Source: Lutjanus erythropterus (taxonomy: Eukaryota; Chordata; Actinopteri; Lutjaniformes; Lutjanidae). From it: DNA of 64,000 nucleotides. The notes under the pieces are model-generated. The model was not told where the DNA came from. It ran no database searches and saw nothing but the letters and a program-made list of their open reading frames with translations. This document shows, in pieces, positions 11,457-22,330 of the stretch. A program made the position numbers and the translations under genes. Position 1 is the stretch's first letter. The number at the start of each line of letters is the position of its first letter. Where the stretch lies: positions 1,764,024-1,828,023 of the forward strand of contig CM034600.1 of assembly GCA_020091685.1 (NCBI GenBank), given 5' to 3'.

Positions 11457-12355
11457 GTCGGCAGAGCTTCCAGCCTCACCCGGGACTGCAACAAACTCTG
11501 AAGCAGTTTCACCTCAGCTCTATGAGCTCTCTGGGCGGACCGGCGGCTTTCTCTGCCCGGTGGCAACATGAGCTCCTCTTCAAGAAGGACGGCAAGGAGC
11601 CCGAGCCGGTTCTGCAGCACCTACCGCCGCCGGTGATGCCCGGCCCGCTCTTCATCCCGTCGGACCGCTCCACGGAGAGGTGTGAGACGGTGCTGGAAGG
11701 CGAGACCATCTCTTGCTTCGTGGTCGGCGGGGAGAAGCGCCTGTGCCTGCCGCAGATCCTCAACACGGTGCTGCGGGACTTCACCCTGCAGCAGATCAAC
11801 TCGGTGTGCGACGAGCTGCACATCTACTGCTCCCGGTGCACGGCGGACCAGCTGGAGATCCTCAAAGTCATGGGGATCCTGCCCTTTTCGGCGCCGTCCT
11901 GCGGCCTCATCACCAAGACGGACGCGGAGCGGCTCTGCAACGCCCTGATCTACGGAGGCGCCTACCCGCCGCGCTGCAAGAAGGAGCTGAGCGGAGGAGG
12001 AGGCTCGCTGGAGCTGGAGCTCACCGAGAGGAGCTTCAAAGTCTACCACGAGTGCTTCGGCAAGTGCAAGGGCTTGTTCGTGCCGGAGCTGTACACCAGC
12101 CCCAACGCAGCGTGCATCCAGTGCATGGACTGTAGACTCATGTACCCGACCCACAAGTTCGTGGTGCACAGTCACAAGGCGCAGGAGAACAGGACTTGCC
12201 ACTGGGGCTTCGACTCAGCAAACTGGAGGGCGTACATCCTCCTGGGCCAGGATTACACGGGGAAAGAGGAGAAGGCCCGTCTGGAGCAGATCCTGGACGA
12301 GATCAAGGAGAAATTTGACTTCGCCAACAAGTACAAGAGGAAAGCAACATCCAGG
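11444..12355 (+). CDS. ski: SKI proto-oncogene, first coding exon (partial CDS, 304 codons)
   Basis: SKI is a nuclear co-repressor that binds receptor-activated SMADs and SMAD4 and recruits NCoR/HDAC complexes to damp TGF-beta, activin and BMP signalling. The translation reads [20 protein letters not shown] at the start. Residues 9-40 are the R-SMAD-binding segment ([28 protein letters not shown]). Residues about 72-173 are the DACH-homology domain ([57 protein letters not shown]). Residues about 197-292 are the SAND-like SMAD4-binding domain with its Cys/His zinc ligands ([50 protein letters not shown]). The ATG at 11444 has a good context (AAAACATGG) and matches the family start. The exon ends CCAGG|GTGAGT after codon 304, phase 0, as in mammalian SKI exon 1 (recalled as about 323 codons). 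The spacer at residues 41-66 is shorter than in mammals. The C-terminal coiled-coil half lies on later exons outside the window. Teleosts keep two ski paralogues; I cannot tell which this is. Confidence 0.97.
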
Positions 12356-12356
12356 G

Positions 12357-13342
12357 TGAGTAGGACCTCATGCTGTACCTCACCGTGGAGTTGTGATTAT
12401 TTCATTTCTGTTACAGTTCGTGTACTTTTTGGGTTGTTTTGTCTTCCACATTCTTTTATTTATTTTCTTCTTTTCCATGCTCATCATACGTAGAGTGCAT
12501 TATAGCCCAGTCATTCCTCTGACAACACAGAACTTGCCTTTAAAAAGTTGCATGTAACATACAGTTTTATCCAAACCTCCAAATGCATCAGTAACTAGCA
12601 AGCGGATCTATGTAGTGTGGCCCTCCAAGGACCTCAAAATTGGGGATGGGGGTTGTGCTGGGCAAAAACTGAATTGCAGAAATGTTTCTGGTTGGAATGT
12701 GTGCTGTTGTAGATATTGATTTCATGGTTGTGATTCTCAGCCAGTGGTCCAGGGAATCCCAGGTGTCCTTTAGAGCAGTGGTTTTCAAACTGGGGCCAAC
12801 AGGAGTCCTTGAATGGGTTGTATCGCAACAAAAGGAAAAGCATATTTTAGCTTTCATCACATTTATTGAAGTTGGAACCGGAGTCTGATCAATACTTGAT
12901 TTTTGGGGCAGATGCCAATATTATAGAGTTTTAAAAAAATTAGTCACTTTATTTATGCAAACTGACACGGGGGCACTGAAACAGTAACTTTCACTGGTAT
13001 TTTTGTAGTAGTTATCAGTAACTATTTAAAAAATGCATAACAACTTAAGTTAAAAAAAAAGATCATATATCATATAGGCTACACAAAATGATGCCCATGA
13101 CACTAAAAAAAAAACTCCTGATCTGCATCATGTTCTATAAAAATATTGGACAGCACTGATACTGATATAGACTGAGACAATATCAGTTTGATAATATCAT
13201 CTGGTCAATATATCAGTCTGCCTGTAGTTGGGACAACAAAAAGGAAAGAAATAGGGTTTTGATTAATGATAATTTGTAGTGATCCTGGTCTGATCATTGA
13301 TTGACCTTTTAGACTTTATTATCTTCAAACCTTAAAAAAAAT
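12357..13342. other. Start of ski intron 1, no feature beyond the donor
   Basis: Apart from the splice donor at 12356, nothing is supported. The open frames at 12588-12888 lie on both strands over the same bases and show no domain. Confidence 0.4.
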
Positions 13343-13833
13343 CTTTAAAGGGACAGTTCACCCCAAAATCAAAGCCTGTTGTGCTGTTTATACATCTATA
13401 TTGTTTTGATATTAGTTGCATAGTTTTGGAGATATCGGCTGTAAAGGTGTTTGCCTTCTCTCCAGTATAATGGAAGGAGGTGGCACAAGTCATGTGTTGC
13501 TCAAAGCGCCCAAAAAACACATTTGAAAAACTCAACAGCAATGTTTCTTTCTAGAAATCATGATCCCCTGTAGAAACTACTTTCTTTCTGCAGTAGAATC
13601 CTCTGGAACTACTTTTATTCTAATAGAAAGAAAGTGACTCCTACATTAAATGAATTATCTTAATGATAACTAGGTCATTATTTTCTGAAGGAGTTTTTAA
13701 AATGTATTTTTATAGTGCTTTGAGCAGCACAAGCCGAGTGCCATCTAGTCCCATTATATTGGAGAGAAGGCAGATAACTCTATGGCTGGAAAAACATATA
13801 GTTTTGAATTTAAGGTGGACTGTCCCTTTAAGA
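13343..13833. mobile_element. Foldback MITE family F, near-complete copy
   Basis: The ends are inverted: TCTTTAAAGGGACAGTTCACC at the left and GGTGGACTGTCCCTTTAAGA at the right. The inversion extends inward: TTCTCTCCAGTATAATGGAA near 13457 faces CCATTATATTGGAGAGAA near 13750, and TGCTCAAAGC near 13498 faces GCTTTGAGCAG near 13717. The whole ~490 bp could fold into one long hairpin. Shorter relatives are at 2145-2450 and 63490-63770. No clear target duplication was seen. It has no coding capacity. Confidence 0.75.
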
Positions 13834-14799
13834 CCAAATCCTCTCCAGTTGGGGGTTCTGTGGTGAAATGTGCATCTATTGTGGAGGTCCTTGACATGAA
13901 AAAGTTTAAGATCCCCTGCTTTAGAGGGTTGTCTGTGGGCCCCATTAAACTGAAATTTGCCCCAGTTAAAGAGTGCTTAAAAAGGGTTGATGCTCACTAA
14001 TTTCCCAATTTCACCTGGTTCTAAGTGTTATCGCATGGATGTCATTTGTGTCAGTCTACATTATGTGGGGGTCAGTGACCCGCCTCCTGTAAAGGAACCA
14101 CTCAGTATTTGGTCACCATTGACATATTGTTGCTAATTGAGCCTCACCCAGCAGCGACAACAGAACACCTCTGGTGGCAATAAAGCCATTATTTGTGAAA
14201 CACCTCTCAGGCTTCTCTCTTTATGGGCCTGTACTGTAAATACAATCTCATTTACCAACAAATGGCTCAATGGGAAATAGTAAACAGCAGTAAAGGGAGA
14301 GTGTGTAGATTAAACCCATATACAGATTTAAGTGAGGACATCAGATGGCTTTTCTTTCCACTCATCTCTTCCTCAGTCTACATCTCTGGTTGCTGTTTCT
14401 GTGTGTCTTCCCATGGGAACGGGTACACTCAGTCAGCAGCGAGATTATTGTTATTTGGCCTTTTTCTTGTGTGTGTCTGTGGAGCCTTATGTGCCATATT
14501 ACATGTTTGTGATGTTTGTGTCTGGCTGTCATGTGTCTAGTTTCCTGTGGGTTTAATCAATGCTACTATCAGCGTCAAAGGCTTTCCGTTTTTTTCTGAT
14601 TGTGATCCTCTGATTCCCCTTTTGCTTGTGATATGTTGCTCAAAAATGCTTGAATAATCAGAATCAGAGCATCTGTGCAGGTTTTGGTGTGTTTCAAGAG
14701 TTCTCACCAAACAAAGTAGTTTGTGGTTGTCCATGCCTCCCCCACCTCTTCTTTTTGGGCTGAAGCTGTATGAAGGGATTATGATCTGTACTTTACTGT
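13834..14799. other. Intron DNA, no feature seen
   Basis: Nothing supported. Open frames at 14223-14556 overlap in two frames and have no recognised domain. Confidence 0.4.
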
Positions 14800-15141
14800 A
14801 GAGCTGCAATGTTTTTGATAATCAATTCAATGGTTTGAGTCATTTTAACAAAAAATGTCCAAATTCTCTGATTTCAGCTTTTTAAAATGTGAATATTTTC
14901 TGTTTTTTTAATCCTCTCTGACAGTGAACTGAATATATTTGGGTTGACGACAAAACAAGACATTTGAGAGCCTTATTTTGAGCTTTGGGAAACACTGAAA
15001 GACAAAATAATTGTTACAGAAAAGACTTGAAAATGGGTCCAAGCATGTGGAGCCACCCTAACTCTAACTGACAAGATTGTGGCAGGATTAATTAATCGAT
15101 TATGCAAGAAAATAATCAACAATGAAAGTAATCAAGCCCTA
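14800..15141 (-). mobile_element. Family A repeat, reversed copy
   Basis: Reads as family A in reverse: AGAGCTGCAAT at 14800, then TTTCAGCTTTTTAAAATGTGAATATTTTCTG, then GACAAAACAAGACATTTGAG, ending ATTAATCGATTATG...AGCCCTAC. An internal stretch at about 15010-15085 does not belong to the family and may be a later insertion or divergence. Confidence 0.7.
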
Positions 15142-15433
15142 CTTTGGTGAGCAGGCAGGAGTTTGGAGAGAGTGTAGTTGGGTGGTAGACTGATAAAAGG
15201 AAGCCCACCCCCCACCTCAGCCCTCGAAAAAAAAGGCTAGTGCAGCTATTTGCATGAACTGTTACACATGAATGGAGTTGATGAAGCAGGGTTTAGAAGT
15301 ATTGTGGTGGAAACATAATATGATCCCAACAAAGGGGAGCATTCAGCAAACACCACTCCACCCCCACCCCCACCCCCCCACCAAACATCCACCTACCCTA
15401 GGCCAGCCACCCACCTCTGACATACACGCACTC

Positions 15434-15434
<1 letters not shown>

Positions 15435-15469
<35 letters not shown>
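15435..15469. repeat. Poly-C homopolymer, 35 bases
   Basis: An uninterrupted run of 35 C follows a 15357-15420 stretch of CCAC/CCCCAC-type C-rich DNA. Runs this long are rare and error-prone in assemblies. Confidence 0.9.
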
Positions 15470-15474
<5 letters not shown>

Positions 15475-15889
15475 CTTGAAACCAGAGTGGACTTGTGGGG
15501 CAGCAGACTTGTCGATGAGGCCCAGAAAGCAACTGCAAAAGTGTTTACAAGCAGCTTCAGCTCCAGTCCTCCACTGAGGCTTCACAGGAATCTGCCAAAG
15601 AAAGAGAAATCCTTAAAGACCCTCGAAGTCCTGAAGAGCGCCAAAGTCCTGCCATGCATGGTGAATACCCACTCTTGGCACACACTTTCATTCAGACTGA
15701 GTGGGCACACCTCAAGGACCCCACTTTTAAGGGGCCTCTTCTATTTTTATAAGTGCCGACAGGGCACCCAAGTTAAGCCCAAGGCTCATTTGAGCCTCGC
15801 CTGCTTTTTTTAATTCCTCCTTTTTCCCTCAAGTAGCCTGTTTCAAGGAACACTAATGAGGGGAATACATGCTGGGTAGGAGTTCAGGA

Positions 15890-16120
15890 ATATTGCTAAA
15901 CTTATGGCAACAGAGCCCCTTTGTCAGCACATTTCAGCACAGCTGAGGCAAAATGTTCTTGGAGGATGTGAGGCAAAGTGCTAGACTGCTCACAAGAAAA
16001 ACTCCATCATCTGCGTGCTGTCGGCGCAGGAACCGTGCGGGCTCTGTGAATATTAATGAGGCGTTACAAAGTGTTAGCAACAGTCTCGCATGCAGACAGA
16101 CACAGGAAGCGATATTGCCG
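15890..16120. promoter_or_regulatory. Candidate conserved intronic element
   Basis: A repeat-free block with balanced composition, intact CpGs and homeodomain-like words (TGAATATTAATGAGGCG near 16047). It stands out against the surrounding repeats. The regulatory role is only an inference from appearance; no alignment was possible. Confidence 0.25.
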
Positions 16121-17427
16121 CACTTCCCTCCTCGCAGACGCTCTTGTGAGAGCTTCCTTCTGAGACGCACATATCTGAATCACAGGGCGTTTGAGAAACA
16201 GCTTTTCACTTTTTGCCTGTGCTTGTGGAAGTGTGCATTTGCAGCAAAAGTTAACTCTCTGTTCTTATGTGATGTGAGCCACAGAGCTCATTGTAAACAG
16301 CAATGACTAAATGCAGTGAACTATTGGATTGTTTAAATTAGTTTATATACTGGGTGTGGAACACCTGCCAGTTACTCGTGCCAGCCCTTGGCTGTGAGTC
16401 TTTTGGTTTCTGGCTGGTACACATGTGGGTGGCACACATAATCAGTGGCTTCCGCATCAGGATGTTTAGATAAGGATTGCGGCTGCAGATTTAGTATGTC
16501 ACTAACTTTATAATTCACCCTCAAGATGATGTGATTTCTACACAATCCGTCTGTTTAAGGGAGATATGAGAAGGAGAATTGGGACAGAGGGCGGAGGTGA
16601 AGGTGGGGGTGTTCTTGCTGTTGAGCTAGCTCAAGCTTGACTCATGCTTGGTTTGAAACCAGCAAGTTTACGTCAGACCTTTTCTTTTGTTGTTACCCTA
16701 CCTAAATGGTGACAGTCCTGTTGAGTCTCAACCTATGCTTGTAACAGCTCCTTCAGTTTTAGAAATAGAGCACGTCATGGAATAGGATGCAACGATTATA
16801 GATTTTGACTGTACGATTATAGTCTGAGAATAATCACGGTTTCACGATTATCACGATTATTATGCATTAATTAATTTCACAACACTACTAATGAACCAAT
16901 GTATCAAATCACATGAAATTCTTTAGAGATTTTAATGTATTTACTGCTGTCAGAAATAACACAGTAATCAAATAATACAGTACAAAATAATAAATAAAGA
17001 TAAACAAACAATCTGTGTCTTTCTTTGGAATTAAATAAAAGTGACTCTGTAAACATGCATGTCAGTATTTCCTTTTTGAACAAAACAAATGGAGTCAAAG
17101 GCTGCAGGACGTCTGTCTGCACGGCTCTTTGATCAAAAATATCACAACATTATTTCAGTTGTGTATTCTTTCTACATTTTGACCTGAGTAGAGAACTTAA
17201 AAACATGGTGGAAAAATATTTGAAATAAAGTATTTTAAGTATTATTATTAATATAAGACTAAGATTAACTTTACTGGTCCCAAACTTAAGTGTTATTGTC
17301 ATCAACTGTCATCCATGGCTGTTTTTAATTCATTTTTAATCATCTATTTTCAATAATTAATCTAATTTTACATGTGGTCTGGTTAAATCCTGTCTGTTAT
17401 TGTTTTTGTTTGTTTGAAGTTTTATAA

Positions 17428-17431
17428 TAAT

Positions 17432-17475
<44 letters not shown>
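17428..17475. repeat. (AAT)n microsatellite inside the hAT element
   Basis: About 15 AAT units in an almost unbroken row. Confidence 0.9.
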
Positions 17476-17477
<2 letters not shown>

Positions 17478-17939
17478 GATTACATTTATATAGCACTTTA
17501 TCACAGACAAACACTTCACCAAGTTTTAGTAAAAATAATAGAAATAATTGAAAACATTGCTTATGCTGTATTAATAATAACTGAAATACAATTAATTAGA
17601 TCCCATAGTAGAGTGCTGGAAGTCTACAAGCTCCTGATGTTATGTTGGTGTTTTACACCTGGTATATTAACCCACAATGCCTCGAGTTTACTCAGCCACA
17701 GACAGGAAGAAGCAACCTGTAATGTTAAATGTTCACTGACTGAAGTCCTTGAGAGGAAAACTTTTATCTTCCATAGACAAGCCGCTTTGCTGCTGTTTGT
17801 TTACGCTGAACTTAAAGCTCAACTCTCACCGCTACGCCACTGATTGTAAGTGACATGTTTATATTTAACTCCCTACCAACTCAGTGTTTCATTAAGTCAC
17901 TTGCCATTAACGTAATATAACTCAGTTATTATGTGTTAC

Positions 17940-18161
17940 CTTTTCTTTGGCATGTAAAGCTGGGTGGTGATCCCGCAAATGCTGCATCACGTTTGACCCG
18001 TTAGCCGCAACTTTTTTTCGGCAGGTTTTGCAGACGGGTGATCCGTCGTCTTGAATGACTCCCTGGTCATTCTTGGTGTAAATGACATGCTCCCACACTG
18101 CCGACTTCACTCTTTTCTTCGGTGGAAACAAAGCTTCGCACCGCACTGTTAGCAGCTGCAC
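17940..18161 (-). pseudogene. hAT transposase first-exon relic with BED zinc finger
   Basis: The frame reads PPKKRVKSAVWEHV, then VCKTCRKKVAANG, then NVMQHLRDHHP. This is the aromatic-start, CxxC...HxxxxH layout of a BED finger, the DNA-binding N terminus of hAT transposases and ZBED proteins. A splice donor (AAAG|GTAACA) follows at 17940/17939, so this was one exon of a spliced transposase. No ATG is in frame: the frame stays open upstream of 18161 without a start, and the remaining exons are missing from the element. It is not expected to make a functional protein. Confidence 0.8.
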
Positions 18162-18498
18162 CTCTGGTGAAACTTTGTTTTCGTTCTGTGCAGGTTGCGC
18201 TGATAATAATGTATCAGCATAGTATCCGTTTTTTGCGAGTGAGAACAGGAAAACTCCGTGTAACGGAGCCTTTGGGATTAATTAACCGTGACGTTTTAAA
18301 GCGTGGTTAATAGTAAAATCGGTTAATCGCTGCATCCCTATCATGGAATTGGGCACAACATATTTTCTTCAAATGAATGCTCATTCATTAGAGTCGGACA
18401 GGCAGCAAGTCTGTGATTACATTCCAGACTTCCACTCCTTCAGTTGAAGTTGTTTTAAACAGCTGATATATGAAGAAAACACTCAGTGACTCAGATTA

Positions 18499-19138
18499 GG
18501 TCTTCAACTAACAATTATTTTCATGATCAATTCAAACCTGTTGCTTATTTTCACAACTAACCATTTACTTGATCTGTAAAATGTCAAAAAAAAAGTGAAA
18601 AACAGAACCAAAGTGTCTTCAAACTGCTTCTTTTGTCCAACCAACAGTCCAAAACAAAAGACTCTTTAGGAAGCTGGAACCAGCGAGTGTGGGATATTTT
18701 TCATCTTGAAAACTGACCTAAACAATGAATTGATTATCAAAACAGTTGGCACCAGGGTTGTGCCGATAGATCATCCATCATGATGCCTGACAGTCATCTA
18801 CCATTATAACACTGGGATTAAAAAATGCCTAGGATTGATGAATATGTAGCCTATTTTAAGTAGTGTCTGCCAAAAAGCATAAAAATGAATGATTAGCACC
18901 TTGCATCTGATTTGTGTCAGGAAAAACAGCGTCAAGAATTGCCCAATTTGTTATTAATACTCAACATAAATAGATGTAAAAAGTATAAAAGAAAGTAAAA
19001 AAAAAAAAAAAGATACCAACAATATCATCATCCACCACGATGTTGCTCTATGGACATTACAATATGCCAGTTGGATGGAAATTGCCCAACCCTAGTTGGC
19101 ACTAACCAATTAAGTAAAAAGCCTAATTGCTGCAGCTT
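18499..19138 (+). mobile_element. Family A repeat split by a younger insertion
   Basis: The left part runs 18499-18752 (TTCAACTAACAATTATTTTC to GATTATCAAAACAGTTGGC). The right part runs 19095-19138 and ends GCTGCAGCTT. Removing 18753-19102 joins GATTATCAAAACAGTTGGCAC to TAACCAATTAAG, matching the usual family A order. Confidence 0.75.
18753..19094. mobile_element. hAT-type MITE, 342 bp, nested in family A
   Basis: Termini CAGGGTTG and CAACCCTA are inverted. The 8-bp target duplication GTTGGCAC is perfect at 18745-18752 and 19095-19102. The interior has GTGCCGATAGATCATCCATC and ATCATCATCCACCACGATG-type sequence and no coding capacity. It is younger than the family A copy it interrupts. Confidence 0.85.
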
Positions 19139-20397
19139 TAAATGTCCCCATCATGCATGTCCTCACAGTCAGCCACGACTCTGCTGCTTTCTGAAAGGGA
19201 AATCTGGATCCCCTCCTTATCCAATGATTAATTTCCATTCTGAAGTGGTGGGAAGTGATTTGTTTAGAGACAGACATTTATAAGAATCCAGTCAGAACAA
19301 TAAAACAGGGTAGAAGCCATTTTATGTTTATGCTCCACATTATGTGACTGTGTTGACACCCAGCACATTCCGGCAGGCCGTTTCCACACTGCATCATTGA
19401 AGAAAAGGCCGAAATTGAAACTATTAAGCCCTGAAAATGGAAATAAAGAGACAAAACTCTTGTCATTCATGGGGCTGGTTCCAAGGCTGAAATATTTGGC
19501 TGCCATTCGCTAATGTGCAGGAGCTAAAACTTCCCCTTTTACTTCCAAACCACCCCCACCCCTGAGAAGCCCCCGCTGCTGCTCGGGATATCTGGCCTCC
19601 AGCTGAAGGGGCCGCTTGTTTCAGTAGGGAGGTGGGGCAGCAGTGGTGGTGGGGGCTCAGAGGAAGTGAACTCCCCAAGGGGATATAGGCCCATGTCCTG
19701 TTTCATATGCAAGGCGCAGTGTTGGCTAAGCCTGCTGACAGCCAGCCATGTCCACACGGTGGACAGGACAACAGCTGGTAGCTGTGCATTTCAATGGCTA
19801 CTGAGGGAATATTTCCATTCTCTCTTTATGGCTGTTTGGCAAAATGTGACAGTTGCAAAAGTCTGCTGCAGAGCTTTATTTTGTCCTGATTGCATTGGTG
19901 TGAGGAAAACTGATTTAAAAGATCCAATGCTGCAGTTTCTGTTTCAGTGCCTTACTTTTTTGCCCATCAAATAGTAGAATTTCAAATTTGTCCTCTGTGC
20001 TTTGAGGAGGAGGAAGCAACCAATTCAATTAGGCCTGTCTAATGAGTTCTGCTGCCTGACCAGGCTGCCAGTCTGGGTTCCTAATGGAGGACAGTCAGTC
20101 CATACTGTGAGGCATGACTGAGGGTCAGAGAGATCAATGCCACATTGACATTCAAGTGTCTTTATGTTAAGTGTGATTGAAAAGTCCATCACTTCTCGAG
20201 CTCAATTAAACTTGAGTGACAGACGAACATAGAAAATCCCCCCTCAGCGGACTTGACTGGCTAGCTGCCTCTGAAATACATTATATGCGATACAGATAAT
20301 GTCCTTGAGATTGTTAATGCTTCACTACATTCATGAATCTTCCCCACATGCCTCAAACAGGCTATTTTTATAACACCACTGTTGGGAAAAAAGTAAT
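19139..20397. other. Intron DNA, no supported feature
   Basis: Mostly unique-looking sequence. A GC-richer part (19530-19700) has overlapping open frames on the minus strand without recognisable domains. Confidence 0.4.
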
Positions 20398-20860
20398 CTA
20401 GATCAATCTCAAACCTTCCAGTACTGGAGATAATTCTTGAAAAGGTTGTATATGAACAATTACACATGCATTTGTCATATCACAATTTGTTTGATATTCA
20501 GCAAAGTGGTTTTAGTTAAACACCAAACAGAGTTAATGATCTTAAAATTAGCTCAGACATCCATAAAGTTTCTGGATCTATTCTGGTACTTGTTGACCTC
20601 AGGGCAGCCTTTGATACTTCTGACCATATCATTCTTCTTCAGCGCCTTGAATGTTGTAGACACAGTTCTTGACTGGCTTTCTTCTTATCTTACTGGAAGA
20701 TGGAGATGGAGTCCCTCAGGGGTCAAGTCTTGGTCCACTGCTGTTTAATGTATTTGTTTTATTATTAGTATCTTTAGGCTATTATTATTTTGCCTGTTGC
20801 TTTTTATTTTGAAGCACATTCAGTCTATGGCTGTTGTATGAAGCATGCTATATAACCTTG
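20398..20860 (+). mobile_element. LINE fragment (reverse-transcriptase relic plus 3' tail, L2/Rex-like)
   Basis: In shifting frames the plus strand gives LINE RT motifs in the right order: NLPV..ILEKVVYEQL near 20410, QQSGF near 20502, LVDLRAAFDT near 20590, VLDWLSSYLTGRW near 20668 and GVPQGSSLGPLLFNVF near 20715. It ends with GCATGCTATATAA near 20845, like the 3' tails of fish LINEs. The 5' three-quarters of the element and much between RT motif and tail are missing, and the frame is broken by several indels. Class assignment is tentative. Confidence 0.8.
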
Positions 20861-21099
20861 ACTTTCTAAAAATTTAGCTATAAATTTTATTGTATTCTGA
20901 GAAAAATAGGCTGTTTAGATAATAGATTTCTGTGCTTGAACTGCAAAAACTGCTAATTACTTTCACATACAGTATGCTGCTACTTTCCAAAGCTATTCAA
21001 TTTTTCTTTCACTATGCAGGAAATCAACTGCAAAAACTACATTTATTTTGCTCTTTTGTGCTTTTCTGGGGAAAAAAAGGAAAAAAAAAACACTCAACT

Positions 21100-21440
21100 A
21101 ACAGCGACTTTGCTCCAAGGCTTCTCGCCGAAAACTTTGAGGAACAATTGCGCGAGATGAAAAGTCCACACGGTTTTGATGTGCCTTGAAGCGTCTGACT
21201 CGGCCCGTGTTTCCATCACAACTGCAGACAGGAAAGCAGAAAGACGGAGAGAGAATGGCAGAGCATCACAGGTTATATAGCCCGTTGTGTTTGTCTGGAA
21301 AAATTGTCAGAAGGCTGCCATTGAAGTAGCAGCGGAAAATGAATTAAGTGCAGTGATTCTTTTCATACAGCATGTCTCCCTGCCAGAAGCTGTTTATTTC
21401 AAAGCCTTTAAAGTTCTGTGAACAAAAGGGGGTTTTCCCA
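21100..21440. promoter_or_regulatory. Candidate conserved intronic element
   Basis: Repeat-free and CpG-bearing (TTCTCGCCGAAAACTTTG, AATTGCGCGAGATG, ACTCGGCCCG), with AATGAATTAAGTGCAG. It lies between a LINE relic and a family A copy. Selected by appearance only. Confidence 0.25.
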
Positions 21441-21596
21441 GTTGCTGCTTGATTGTGCGCAAGGGATGAAAGCACCCAGCTAACTTTACTGTTTTCCTAG
21501 AAAAGATTGTCCTAGAGAACCATTAAATTTCTCAAAGTTATGAATTGAAAATAGTATTGGTACAGAATCTCAGGTATAACAGCAGCATTGGTTGAA

Positions 21597-21957
21597 GTTG
21601 CAGCTCATAATTATTTTCATTATGGATGATGCTGATCTGCTGATTATTTTCAGAAGTAACTGATTGTGGTGGTTTAGTCTATGAAACATTAAGAAATTCT
21701 GTAAAATGCTCATCACAGTTTCTCTAAGGTGTCTTCAAATGACTTCTTATGCCCAAACAGCAGTTCAAAACCCCCAATCTCTTCATTAATTATCATAAGT
21801 GACAAAGAAACCTGGCAGATCCTCACATTTAAGAAGCAGAAACCCACAAATCTTTGCCATTTTCTTGAGCAAAACAATTAAATGATTATCCAAAAGGTTG
21901 ATTTTCTTTGGATTGGCCGATTGATTAATCAATTAATTGTATTATGTCTAACCCTAG
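21597..21957 (+). mobile_element. Family A repeat
   Basis: GTTGCAGCTCATAATTATTTTCAT at the left; GTCTATGAAACATTAAGAAATTCTG and CTTCTTATGCCCAAACAGCAGTTC internally; TTGATTAATCAATTAATTG...TCTAACCCTAG at the right. Diverged, with no clear target duplication. Confidence 0.7.
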
Positions 21958-22289
21958 CCAGGATCTGGGACAAAAAATCTGTCTTGCTGTAGCCTATTCC
22001 AGAGAATCTTAAAGGACAGATTAAGTAAATAACTAATCATAAACTAAACTATATGCTCAGTGACTTCAAAAAGGGCAACATTACAGCTATCTCTGATGAG
22101 TCTCACTCAGGAGGAGAGAATGACTGAGGAGAACAAAAAAAAGGAGAAGTTCAAGTGCTCATTGCCATCCATTGTCTGCCTCGGCTGCGCTCCTGTCCCC
22201 TCTCTCTGCTGGCTTCTCCAGCCATCAGCAGCGTTTTCATGACAAATGCATTGAGTACTTTATGAAGAACTGGTTGGCTGGAGTCAGTC

Positions 22290-22330
22290 TTTGAGTGGAG
22301 GAGGAGGAGGAGAAAGGGGGCAGGGAGAGG
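22290..22330. repeat. GGA-rich purine tract
   Basis: GAGGAGGAGGAGGAGAAAGGGG-type tract, short and imperfect. Confidence 0.5.

Larger units (their letters stand above)
16783..18340 (-). mobile_element. hAT DNA transposon, 1558 bp, with BED-finger exon and 8-bp target duplication
   Basis: Ends are TAGGATGCAACGATTA at the left and TAATCGCTGCATCCCTA at the right, an imperfect inverted repeat. They are flanked by perfect 8-bp duplications TCATGGAA at 16775-16782 and 18341-18348. Both are diagnostic of hAT elements. On the minus strand, 18159-17940 encodes a BED-type zinc finger. The catalytic hAT domain and C-terminal dimerisation region are absent, so the element is an internally deleted, non-autonomous derivative. 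It contains an AAT microsatellite at 17428-17475. Confidence 0.9.

Noticed and set aside
11621-12202. 193-codon open frame on the minus strand over ski exon 1, and two plus-strand frames of 88 and 140 codons
   Set aside because: They are shadows of the GC-rich, strongly constrained ski frame. Their Arg/Ala/Leu-rich composition shows no family, and the ski frame explains the sequence.
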